Shown: positions 1 through 5,348 of the stretch, one piece after another
Position numbering within the stretch: position 1 is the first letter of the stretch
Layout of the letters: each line of letters begins with the position of its first letter
DNA from: Deltaproteobacteria bacterium
GTDB taxonomy: Bacteria > Desulfobacterota > DSM-4660 > Desulfatiglandales > Desulfatiglandaceae
Direction of reading: 5' to 3'
Assembly (NCBI GenBank): GCA_021159825.1
Contig: JAGHDR010000321.1
Location: 1 to 5,348, forward strand
DNA length: 5,348 nucleotides
The notes under the pieces: generated by a model
Told to the model about the DNA's origin: nothing
The model's database searches: none
Seen by the model: only the letters and a program-made list of their open reading frames with translations
Program-made: the position numbers and the translations under genes

Positions 1-206
1 CGCACTGCGTGAGGGGATCATCGACCGGCGTCCTGTGCTAATTATAAAAGCGCCGCGCATTCTAGCTTCATTAATTTCATTTACCCCCTTAACCTGCTGC
101 GAAAAACGATCCAGACAGCTTCTATGCACTCATGGCACACGTCATAACGCGACTTGCTGTTTGCGCTTGGGCTTATGTCGAATATCCAGTTTATTTCACA
201 CGTCCA

Positions 207-235
207 TTGACACAAAGCCAAAGTAAGAATATTCT
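207..235 (+). promoter_or_regulatory. Predicted sigma-70-type promoter of mtnA-tilS
   Basis: A perfect -35 hexamer TTGACA (207-212) is followed after exactly 17 bases by TATTCT (230-235), which matches four of six positions of the -10 consensus, including the key TA at the start and the final T. Transcription would begin near 242, leaving a leader of about 60 bases before the mtnA ATG. The site lies in an AT-rich stretch directly upstream of the only gene it could serve. The call rests on sequence match and position alone. Confidence 0.6.
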
Positions 236-250
236 CGAAATACCCATTTA

Positions 251-260
251 TGCTATAGCA
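251..260. repeat. Short perfect palindrome in the mtnA leader
   Basis: TGCTATAGCA is its own reverse complement, with weaker symmetry one step further out (TT at 248-249 against AA at 262-263). It would fall about 9-18 bases after the predicted transcription start, a place where a repressor could bind. A 10-base palindrome in AT-rich DNA can easily arise by chance, and I recognise no known operator in it. Confidence 0.25.
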
Positions 261-290
261 AAATAGAGCATTTTACAAAGGTCTTGTACC

Positions 291-295
291 GGGAG
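291..295 (+). promoter_or_regulatory. Ribosome binding site that sets the mtnA start
   Basis: GGGAG lies 8 bases before the ATG at 304, an ideal spacing. The in-frame TTG at 298 is only 2 bases from this motif and has no better upstream site, so ATG at 304 is preferred. Confidence 0.7.
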
Positions 296-303
296 AGTTG
301 AAG

Positions 304-1413
304 ATGAAAGTAGATGGAAAAGAGATGCGGCCCATCTGGTTTGACAGGGCTTCAAAAACCGTTCAGGTCATTGACCAGCGGTTTCTTCCCCATGAACTCA
401 TCATTGAAAGCTTAAACACGGTGGATGATGTGATTCACGCCATCAAAGAGATGGTGGTGAGGGGAGCCCCCCTTATCGGCGCCACCGGCGCCTTGGGGGT
501 CTATGTCAGCCTGGTCCGGAAAAACAACGACGGGGCGGACAATGAATATTTTGAGGGCGAATGCAACCGCCTTAAAGACGCCAGACCCACTGCCATGAAC
601 CTTTTCCGGGGTGTGAACCGGGTTCGGGATGCGGTATTGAAAAAAATCGATTACGACGCCCGCGTAAAGGCCGCTCTGGCAGAGGCCTTGGCAGTGGTTG
701 AGGAAGAAGTGCTCAATTGTCAACAAATCGGCCGGCACGGTTTCTCCATCATCGAGGACATCAGCCGAAAGAAAGGCGGACAATCGGTCAACATTCTGAC
801 ACACTGCAATGCAGGCTGGCTGGCCTGTGTTGAATACGGCACAGCCACCGCCCCCATTTACATGGCCTTTGACCATGACATAGACGTTCATGTCTGGGTG
901 GATGAAACAAGACCTTTGAACCAGGGAGCCCGCCTCACCGCCTGGGAACTGGGCAAACACGGGATCCATCACACGGTGATCACGGACAATGCGGGCGGCC
1001 ATCTTATGCAGCACGGCAGGGTGGACTTGGTGATTGTGGGAACGGACCGGACCACACGGGCCGGAGACGTGGCCAATAAGATCGGCACCTACTTAAAGGC
1101 GCTTGCCGCCAGGGACAATAACATTCCTTTTTATGTGGCCCTGCCGTCTTCCACCTTTGACTGGGGTATCACGGATGGGATCAAAGACATTCCCATTGAG
1201 GAACGAGACCCTGATGAAATCCGCTATGTCCAGGGGCTTTGCCACGGCAAGGTGCAAACCGTGCTGGTGCCGCCTGAAATGAGCCCTGCGGCCAATCCGG
1301 CTTTTGACGTAACCCCCGCCCGCCTGGTAACGGGCTTTATAACGGAAAGGGGTGTCTGCAACGCCACCGAAAGAGATATCATGGCCCTGTTTCCGGAAAA
1401 AAGAATCGGATAA
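304..1413 (+). CDS. mtnA: S-methyl-5-thioribose-1-phosphate isomerase
   Basis: MtnA interconverts the aldose 5-methylthioribose-1-phosphate and the ketose 5-methylthioribulose-1-phosphate in the cytosol, a step of methionine salvage from methylthioadenosine. The product has 369 residues from ATG 304, close to the family's usual 340-370. Family blocks run in order: VVRGAPLIGATGALG near the N-terminus, RPTAMNLF, THCNAG with the catalytic cysteine at 168, VDETRPLNQGARLTAWEL, DNAGGHLM, and GTDRTTRAGDVANKIGTY with the catalytic aspartate at 248. The 80-residue spacing between that Cys and Asp equals that in the Bacillus subtilis enzyme (C160, D240). A VALPSSTFD block and IEERDPDE follow. The fold belongs to the eIF2B-related isomerase family, but the Cys/Asp pair and 'HCNAG' favour MtnA over an initiation factor or ribose-1,5-bisphosphate isomerase. 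No other methionine-salvage gene is nearby, so the physiological substrate could also be another 5-deoxypentose phosphate. tilS follows without a gap. Confidence 0.93.
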   Translation: MKVDGKEMRPIWFDRASKTVQVIDQRFLPHELIIESLNTVDDVIHAIKEMVVRGAPLIGATGALGVYVSLVRKNNDGADNEYFEGECNRLKDARPTAMNLFRGVNRVRDAVLKKIDYDARVKAALAEALAVVEEEVLNCQQIGRHGFSIIEDISRKKGGQSVNILTHCNAGWLACVEYGTATAPIYMAFDHDIDVHVWVDETRPLNQGARLTAWELGKHGIHHTVITDNAGGHLMQHGRVDLVIVGTDRTTRAGDVANKIGTYLKALAARDNNIPFYVALPSSTFDWGITDGIKDIPIEERDPDEIRYVQGLCHGKVQTVLVPPEMSPAANPAFDVTPARLVTGFITERGVCNATERDIMALFPEKRIG

Positions 1414-2880
1414 GTGCCGGTGGATCAGGGTGTGAAAGACATCGTCAAAAAAATTGAACAGACCATTTCCCGGTACAACATGCTCGACTATGGGAACCGG
1501 GTGCTGGTGGCGGTATCCGGGGGACCGGACTCCGTGGTGTTGCTGGATGTTCTGGACCGGTTGAAAGAAGTCTTTTCACTGAACCTGGTGGTGGCCCATT
1601 TCGACCATTCGTTGAGACCCGACGATGATGAACGTGAAACCCGATTTGTGGCTTCCCTGGCGGTTTCAAAAAACCTTCCTTTTGTGACCCAAAAAGCCTT
1701 ATCGCCCCCGGGAAAAAGCGGCATGTCCCTTGAAGAAGCGGCCAGAGACCGGCGGTATGAATTCCTGGATTATGCCAAGAAAGCCCACGGGGCCCAGAAA
1801 ATTGCACTGGGACATACCCTCGACGATCAGGCTGAAACCGTCATCATGCGTCTTTTGCGTGGAAGCGGGCCTGCCGGCCTTTCCGGGATTCCGCCGGTTC
1901 GAAATCACGATATTATTCGGCCCCTCATTGAGGTCACCCGTCAGAAAATTCAGGATTATATTGCCCACCGAGACCTTTGGACCATTACCGATCCGTCCAA
2001 CTTGGAAAAACGCCATTTGAGAAACAGAATCCGGCTGGATCTGCTGCCGGAACTGAAAACCTATCAACCCGGAATCATTGAAATTCTTGGGCAGACTGCG
2101 GGAATTATGCGAGATGAAACCCGGTGGATGGAAACAGAAGCGGAAAAATGGATAAAAGGGCATGTGGAAGTCTTTGAAACAGGGAAGCATTCGGTTCCCC
2201 TGAAAGCGTTTGGGAATCTTGCGGCAGCGCTTCAGAACCAGATCATTCGCCAAATCATCAAGCGTGTTCAAGGGGGGCTTCGCCGCATCAGCCTGCGGCA
2301 CATTGAGGCCATAAAAGGGCTGGTACAAGGGCGGCCACAGGCAAGTTTAGACCTTCCCAACAACGTTTTTGTCGAGAAAACCTATGAAACCCTGATATTC
2401 GGCAAAAACAGAGAAAAACAGGCCCCTAAAAAAATGAAGCGGGTTCAATATGTTCTGGATGGCCCGGGTGTTTTCAAGCTAGATGCGATCGCCTGCACAA
2501 TTACCATCGAGGAAATCAAAGGAAAAGCCCTCCTCCCGGGCGACAACGCCTCCCCGTGGATCGCTCACCTGGACGCTGGCTGCGTCGAATACCCTTTGAT
2601 GATCAGAAGTTTTGTCCCCGGGGACCGGTTTGTTCCTTTGGGCATGACCGGACACAAAAAGGTCAAGGATTTCTTTATAGACCGGAAAATTCCATCCCGT
2701 GTCAGAAGACGCCTTCCGCTGCTATGCCAGGGGAAAAACCCCATCTGGATATGCGGCCTGAGACTTGATGACCGTTTCAAGGTGGGTCCGAAAACCAAGA
2801 ATATCGTTCGGGTTTCCCTTGATTTTTCCACCGAAACCCTGCCCGATGCTTTCCTCAGCCTTCCTCCAGGGCGGTTTTGA
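1414..2880 (+). CDS. tilS: tRNA(Ile)-lysidine synthetase TilS
   Basis: TilS uses ATP and lysine to convert cytidine 34 of the CAU-anticodon tRNA(Ile) to lysidine, changing it from methionine to isoleucine specificity; it is usually essential. The 488-residue product has the full architecture. An N-terminal PP-loop ATPase carries SGGPDS at 35-40, HFDHSLR at 62-68, [10 protein letters not shown] at 133-142 followed by [17 protein letters not shown], and DPSN (193-196) with RNR (203-205). A middle helical substrate-binding region follows. The C-terminal tRNA-binding domain carries GDRFVPLGM at 403-411, then [13 protein letters not shown] and a [13 protein letters not shown] block near the end. 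The length is in the upper part of the family range, with no truncation. The start is GTG, directly after the mtnA TAA; GTG at 1420 or 1432 is possible and would not affect any domain. The Shine-Dalgarno is weak, so translation may be coupled to mtnA. The last 26 bases overlap the end of uxs on the other strand. Confidence 0.95.
   Translation: MPVDQGVKDIVKKIEQTISRYNMLDYGNRVLVAVSGGPDSVVLLDVLDRLKEVFSLNLVVAHFDHSLRPDDDERETRFVASLAVSKNLPFVTQKALSPPGKSGMSLEEAARDRRYEFLDYAKKAHGAQKIALGHTLDDQAETVIMRLLRGSGPAGLSGIPPVRNHDIIRPLIEVTRQKIQDYIAHRDLWTITDPSNLEKRHLRNRIRLDLLPELKTYQPGIIEILGQTAGIMRDETRWMETEAEKWIKGHVEVFETGKHSVPLKAFGNLAAALQNQIIRQIIKRVQGGLRRISLRHIEAIKGLVQGRPQASLDLPNNVFVEKTYETLIFGKNREKQAPKKMKRVQYVLDGPGVFKLDAIACTITIEEIKGKALLPGDNASPWIAHLDAGCVEYPLMIRSFVPGDRFVPLGMTGHKKVKDFFIDRKIPSRVRRRLPLLCQGKNPIWICGLRLDDRFKVGPKTKNIVRVSLDFSTETLPDAFLSLPPGRF
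2855..2880. other. Convergent 3' overlap of tilS and uxs
   Basis: The tilS stop (TGA, 2878-2880) lies beyond the uxs stop (TCA on the plus strand, 2855-2857), so both genes use these 26 bases for their last codons: tilS for the end of its C-terminal tail and uxs for its final ALEEG. No hairpin followed by a T-tract is visible close by on either strand, so any terminator must lie inside the opposing coding sequence or depend on Rho. Confidence 0.9.
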
Positions 2881-3814
2881 AATAGGCAATCGTGGTTTGA
2901 AGCCCTTCATCCAACGCTGTACCCGGTTCCCACTGCAGTTTTTCTTTTGCCAGCGAAATATCCGGTTGACGCTGGAGGGGATCATCCTGGGGAAGGGAAC
3001 GAAAAACAATGCGGGATTGGCTGTCGGTGGCTTCAATGATTTTTTCGGCCAGCGCCAGGATGGTGAATTCCGTGGGATTCCCCAGGTTCACGGGTCCCAC
3101 AAATTCATCGCTCCCATTCATCATGCGGACCATGCCGTCGATCAGATCATCCACATAACAGAAAGAGCGGGTCTGTGATCCATCCCCGTAAACCGTGATA
3201 TCCTGATTATTTAATGCCTGAACAATAAAATTACTCACCACCCGGCCATCGTTGGGGTGCATTCTGGGGCCGTAGGTATTGAAAATACGAACCACCCGAA
3301 TATTCACATTGTTCTGGCGGTGGTAGTCAAAAAAAAGGGTCTCGGCACACCGTTTTCCCTCATCATAACAGGATCGAATCCCGATGGTGTTCACATTGCC
3401 CCAGTAGCTTTCCGTTTGAGGATGAACCACCGGGTCGCCATAAATCTCACTGGTGGAGGCCTGCAGGATCTTGGCATGGACCCGTTTGGCCAGCCCCAGC
3501 ATGTGAATGGATCCCAGCACATTGGTCTTTACGGTTTTCACCGGGTTATGCTGGTAATGAACGGGGGAAGCCGGGCAGGCCAGGTTATATATTTCATCCA
3601 CCTCCAGGAATACGGGGAAAGCCAGATCGTGGCGGATCAGTTCAAAATTGGGGTTTTGCATCAGATGAAGGATATTCCGCTTCGTCCCGGTAAAGAAATT
3701 ATCCAGACACAGAACATCATGGCCCTCTTGAATCAGACGGTCGCAAAGATGAGACCCCAAGAAACCGGCGCCACCGGTCACCAGTATGCGTTTTTGATGA
3801 TGCAGCACGATCAT
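2855..3814 (-). CDS. uxs: UDP-glucuronate decarboxylase (UDP-xylose synthase)
   Basis: This short-chain dehydrogenase/reductase enzyme uses bound NAD to oxidise and decarboxylate UDP-glucuronate, giving UDP-xylose in the cytosol. The 319-residue product has the Rossmann motif GGAGFLG (G14, G17, G20), acidic D38 for NAD preference, [10 protein letters not shown] with the likely catalytic E123, and the YxxxK pair Y150/K154 in SCYDEGKR. It also has [37 protein letters not shown] and QRQPDI, whose R282 probably matches the catalytic arginine of the human enzyme. These features separate it from UDP-glucose 4-epimerases and dTDP-glucose dehydratases. NTIGIR before the active-site Tyr replaces the commoner NPIGPR. 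The length fits a soluble bacterial enzyme without the membrane anchor of animal and plant forms. A close relative yields UDP-4-keto-xylose instead, which sequence alone does not exclude. The start is ATG 3814 or, better spaced from GGAGG, GTG 3808. It follows ugd by 9 bases, so it is the second gene of that operon. Confidence 0.92.
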   Translation of the reverse strand: MIVLHHQKRILVTGGAGFLGSHLCDRLIQEGHDVLCLDNFFTGTKRNILHLMQNPNFELIRHDLAFPVFLEVDEIYNLACPASPVHYQHNPVKTVKTNVLGSIHMLGLAKRVHAKILQASTSEIYGDPVVHPQTESYWGNVNTIGIRSCYDEGKRCAETLFFDYHRQNNVNIRVVRIFNTYGPRMHPNDGRVVSNFIVQALNNQDITVYGDGSQTRSFCYVDDLIDGMVRMMNGSDEFVGPVNLGNPTEFTILALAEKIIEATDSQSRIVFRSLPQDDPLQRQPDISLAKEKLQWEPGTALDEGLQTTIAYFKTALEEG

Positions 3815-3816
3815 AA

Positions 3817-3821
3817 CCTCC
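3817..3821 (-). promoter_or_regulatory. Ribosome binding site of uxs
   Basis: A full GGAGG sits between the ugd stop codon and uxs. It is only 2 bases from the ATG at 3814 but 8 bases from an in-frame GTG at 3808 (codon 3). Spacing favours the GTG, giving 317 residues, though ATG is the stronger codon. The Rossmann motif is unaffected by the choice. Confidence 0.65.
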
Positions 3822-3823
3822 GG

Positions 3824-5200
3824 TTAAAAATGAGTGAGAGACGGTTTTCCAATGGGGAAAACATTGAATCCGATCTCGTGAAGCGCCGGGTGATCCAAAA
3901 TGTTCCGGCCGTCAAAGACAAAGGCCGGCTTGGCCATTTTGCGATATATTTCCCGGTAATCCAATTCCTTATAAAGAGACCATTCGGTCATGACGGCAAT
4001 GGCACAGCAACCGGCGGCCGCCTCATAGGGATCTTCAACATAGGAAATGCTTCCGGTTACCCCTTTCAGGTCATCTTTTGCGTTATCAATGGCCTTCGGG
4101 TCTGTAATCACCAGGTCCGCTTTTTCTTCCAAGAGCCGTTTGGTGATCCGGATGGCCGGGCTTTCCCGCGTGTCCCCGGTGTCGGCCTTGAAAGCAAATC
4201 CGAGCAGGCAGATCTTTTTGCCCGCCAGGGTATTGAACATGACGTGCAGCATGTTGAGGATAAACCGTTCCTTCTGGTAGTCATTGATTCTGACCACACC
4301 CTCCCAGTAATCCGCTACCTCCTTGAGATCGTAATGGCGGCAGATATAGACCAGGTTCAAGATGTCCTTTTTAAAGCAGGAGCCTCCAAAACCGACACTG
4401 GCATTCAGAAATTTGTTGCCCACCCGGCTGTCCATACCCACCGCCCGGGTCACCTCCTGAATATCCGCGTCGGCTTTTTCACAGAGGGCGGATATGGAAT
4501 TCACCGAAGAAATCCGCTGGGCCAAAAAAGCGTTGGCCACCAGTTTGGAGAGCTCACTGCTCCAGATATTGGAAGTGATGATTTTGTTTTTGGGAACCCA
4601 GTTGGCATAAATCTCAACGAGTACGTCCCGGGCCAAAAGCCCTTCGGTCGTTTGGGAGGAACCGATGAGCACCCGGTCCGGGTTTTCCAGGTCTTTGATG
4701 GCGTTCCCTTCGGCCAGGAATTCCGGGTTTGACAAAACGTCAAAACAGAGGCCATTATCCCCACATGCCAAAATCCGTTCCATGGCCTGAGCGGTTTTCA
4801 CCGGCAGAGTACTCTTTTCGACAATAATCTTGCTGGATTGAGAGTGTTTTCGAATCTCTCTGGCGGTTTTATCCCAATATTGAAGGTCGGCGGCCATGCC
4901 CGCACCGGCGCCAAAGGTTTTGGTGGGGGTGTTGACGCTTACAAAAATAACATCGGAATCCCGAATCCCTTTCTCGATTTCAGTACTGAAAAAGAGGTTC
5001 CTCCCCCTGGCAGCCCTGACCACCTCGTCAAGACCGGGTTCATAAATGGGCAGATCGTCGGAATTCCACCGGGCAATTCGTTCAGGGTTGATGTCCACCA
5101 CCGTCACCTTGTATTGCGAACATTTAAACGCAATCATGGCCATGGTGGGGCCACCCACGTATCCGGCTCCGATGCAAAGGATTTTTCTTTTAAAAGGCAT
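3824..5200 (-). CDS. ugd: UDP-glucose 6-dehydrogenase, animal-like type
   Basis: Ugd oxidises UDP-glucose to UDP-glucuronate with two NAD molecules in the cytosol. With the start at 5200 the product has 458 residues. The N-terminal NAD-binding domain begins CIGAGYVGGPT (glycines 11, 13, 16), followed by VTVVD, LPIYEPGL, NLFFST, SVNTPTKT and EKSTLPV (T131). Next come VLSNPEFLAEG, NPDRVLIG, WSSELSKLVANAFLAQRISS with the central helix and conserved lysine, and GFGGSCF with the catalytic thiol C275. The C-terminal UDP-binding part carries LLGFAFKADTGDTRES and PAFVFDGRNILD. Against human UGDH as I remember it, the alignment is gapless for about 145 residues and shifted by one at the catalytic cysteine (C276). 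Typical short bacterial Ugd proteins have about 390-440 residues and lack several of these blocks. A start at ATG 5272 (482 residues) has a better-spaced GGGAG, but its 24 extra residues have no counterpart in the family. It leads the ugd-uxs operon. Confidence 0.95.
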   Translation of the reverse strand: MPFKRKILCIGAGYVGGPTMAMIAFKCSQYKVTVVDINPERIARWNSDDLPIYEPGLDEVVRAARGRNLFFSTEIEKGIRDSDVIFVSVNTPTKTFGAGAGMAADLQYWDKTAREIRKHSQSSKIIVEKSTLPVKTAQAMERILACGDNGLCFDVLSNPEFLAEGNAIKDLENPDRVLIGSSQTTEGLLARDVLVEIYANWVPKNKIITSNIWSSELSKLVANAFLAQRISSVNSISALCEKADADIQEVTRAVGMDSRVGNKFLNASVGFGGSCFKKDILNLVYICRHYDLKEVADYWEGVVRINDYQKERFILNMLHVMFNTLAGKKICLLGFAFKADTGDTRESPAIRITKRLLEEKADLVITDPKAIDNAKDDLKGVTGSISYVEDPYEAAAGCCAIAVMTEWSLYKELDYREIYRKMAKPAFVFDGRNILDHPALHEIGFNVFPIGKPSLTHF

Positions 5201-5212
5201 TTCCGATTTTAT

Positions 5213-5217
5213 CTCCC
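5213..5217 (-). promoter_or_regulatory. Candidate ribosome binding site for ugd start at 5200
   Basis: GGGAG lies 12 bases before ATG 5200, longer than ideal. A competing GGGAGAGGG at 5278-5286 serves ATG 5272, with its GGGAG part 9 bases away. Family alignment supports 5200; spacing supports 5272. Confidence 0.4.
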
Positions 5218-5265
5218 AAGGCGGCAAGCCGCAGTTTTGAGTTTTGAACACTTTTTGGACGGAAG

Positions 5266-5348
5266 TTAGCATATCAGCCCTCTCCCGTCACCAACAAACA
5301 CTGGGTGTTCTATGGTTTCCACGTAGTCAATGATTGGATTAGCCTTGA
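5266..5348 (-). CDS. Possible C-terminal end of an upstream gene
   Basis: On the minus strand one frame is open from the window edge to a TAA at 5268-5266 and reads 26 residues, including NPIIDYVETIEHPVFVGDG. The other two frames stop quickly. The composition is protein-like, and the hydrophobic-PVFV-D-G pattern vaguely recalls the start of a PAS domain, but the fragment is too short to identify. Its stop lies just inside the alternative ugd start (ATG 5272, reading ATGCTAA). If real, this would be a gene upstream of ugd in the same operon; otherwise the stretch is simply ugd leader DNA. Confidence 0.3.
   Translation of the reverse strand, partial: KANPIIDYVETIEHPVFVGDGRGLIC

Larger units (their letters stand above)
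1..297. other. Upstream non-coding region of mtnA
   Basis: No convincing gene is seen here. One plus-strand frame is open from base 2 to a TAA at 224-226, but its translation is rich in cysteine, serine and arginine, resembles no protein I know, and runs over the predicted promoter. The first dozen codons of that frame (ALREGIIDRRPV) look more protein-like than the rest, so the tail of an upstream gene that has since drifted cannot be excluded. The right part, from about 180, is AT-rich and carries the promoter, palindrome and ribosome binding site listed separately. No tRNA, riboswitch fold or clear terminator was recognised by eye. Confidence 0.6.

Noticed and set aside
35..226. A 63-codon plus-strand open frame starting GTG in the leader region
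   Set aside because: Its translation is cysteine-rich and not protein-like, there is no good ribosome binding site, and it overlaps the predicted promoter of mtnA.
298..303. TTG at 298 as the mtnA start
   Set aside because: It is only 2 bases from GGGAG, while ATG 304 has an ideal 8-base spacing and fits the family N-terminus equally well.
412..1014. A 200-codon minus-strand open frame inside mtnA
   Set aside because: It is a shadow of mtnA, whose family blocks and catalytic residues are intact over the whole interval.
1699..2328. A 209-codon minus-strand open frame inside tilS
   Set aside because: It lies fully within a conserved tilS region and shows no recognisable motif.
2950..2975. 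Inverted repeat CCAGCG/CGCTGG with a 14-base loop near the end of uxs, considered as a terminator
   Set aside because: The loop is long and neither strand has a T-tract after the second arm; the T-rich stretch lies before the first arm on the plus strand. It also sits in conserved uxs coding sequence.
3257..4732. A 491-codon plus-strand open frame antisense to both ugd and uxs
   Set aside because: It uses the frame exactly complementary to the codons of both genes, which share one phase. It stays open because Leu TTA/CTA and Ser TCA codons are rare in those genes. It has no start signal of its own, no recognisable domain, and runs across the gene junction.
5221..5250. Hairpin GCGGCAAGCCGC followed by T-rich sequence on the plus strand
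   Set aside because: The stem is only 4 bp around a tetraloop, the T runs are interrupted, and no plus-strand gene would end here. On the minus strand, in the ugd direction, no T-tract follows.

Overview
The window holds four complete protein-coding genes in two convergent pairs. Base composition is roughly balanced and coding density is high. It carries a bacterial tRNA-lysidine synthetase, Shine-Dalgarno sites and a sigma-70-like promoter, so the source is a bacterium. The style of the sequence (GTG starts, tightly packed genes, TilS and MtnA variants) would suit a Desulfobacterota-like or other proteobacterial anaerobe, but the lineage is only a guess.

Layout: positions 1-297 are non-coding as far as I can tell and carry a good promoter candidate (207-235), a small palindrome and a Shine-Dalgarno site. 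The plus-strand pair follows: mtnA (304-1413; methylthioribose-1-phosphate isomerase, methionine salvage or related 5-deoxypentose metabolism) and tilS (1414-2880; tRNA(Ile) lysidine synthetase). They abut with no spacer (TAA then GTG) and should share a transcript. The minus-strand pair is ugd (5200-3824; UDP-glucose 6-dehydrogenase of the animal-like, long type) followed after 9 bases by uxs (3814-2855; UDP-glucuronate decarboxylase). The two operons meet tail to tail, and the last 26 bases of tilS and uxs overlap on opposite strands. Positions 5266-5348 may hold the end of another minus-strand gene.

How they work together: ugd and uxs encode two consecutive steps, UDP-glucose to UDP-glucuronate to UDP-xylose, a complete nucleotide-sugar module that probably feeds polysaccharide or glycoconjugate synthesis encoded elsewhere. 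mtnA and tilS have no obvious biochemical link and look co-transcribed rather than functionally coupled.

I see no mobile element, CRISPR array, RNA gene or novel defence-type system. The points most worth a second look are the near-gapless resemblance of Ugd to animal UGDH, including part of its allosteric loop, the terminator-less convergent overlap, and the ambiguous starts of ugd and uxs.
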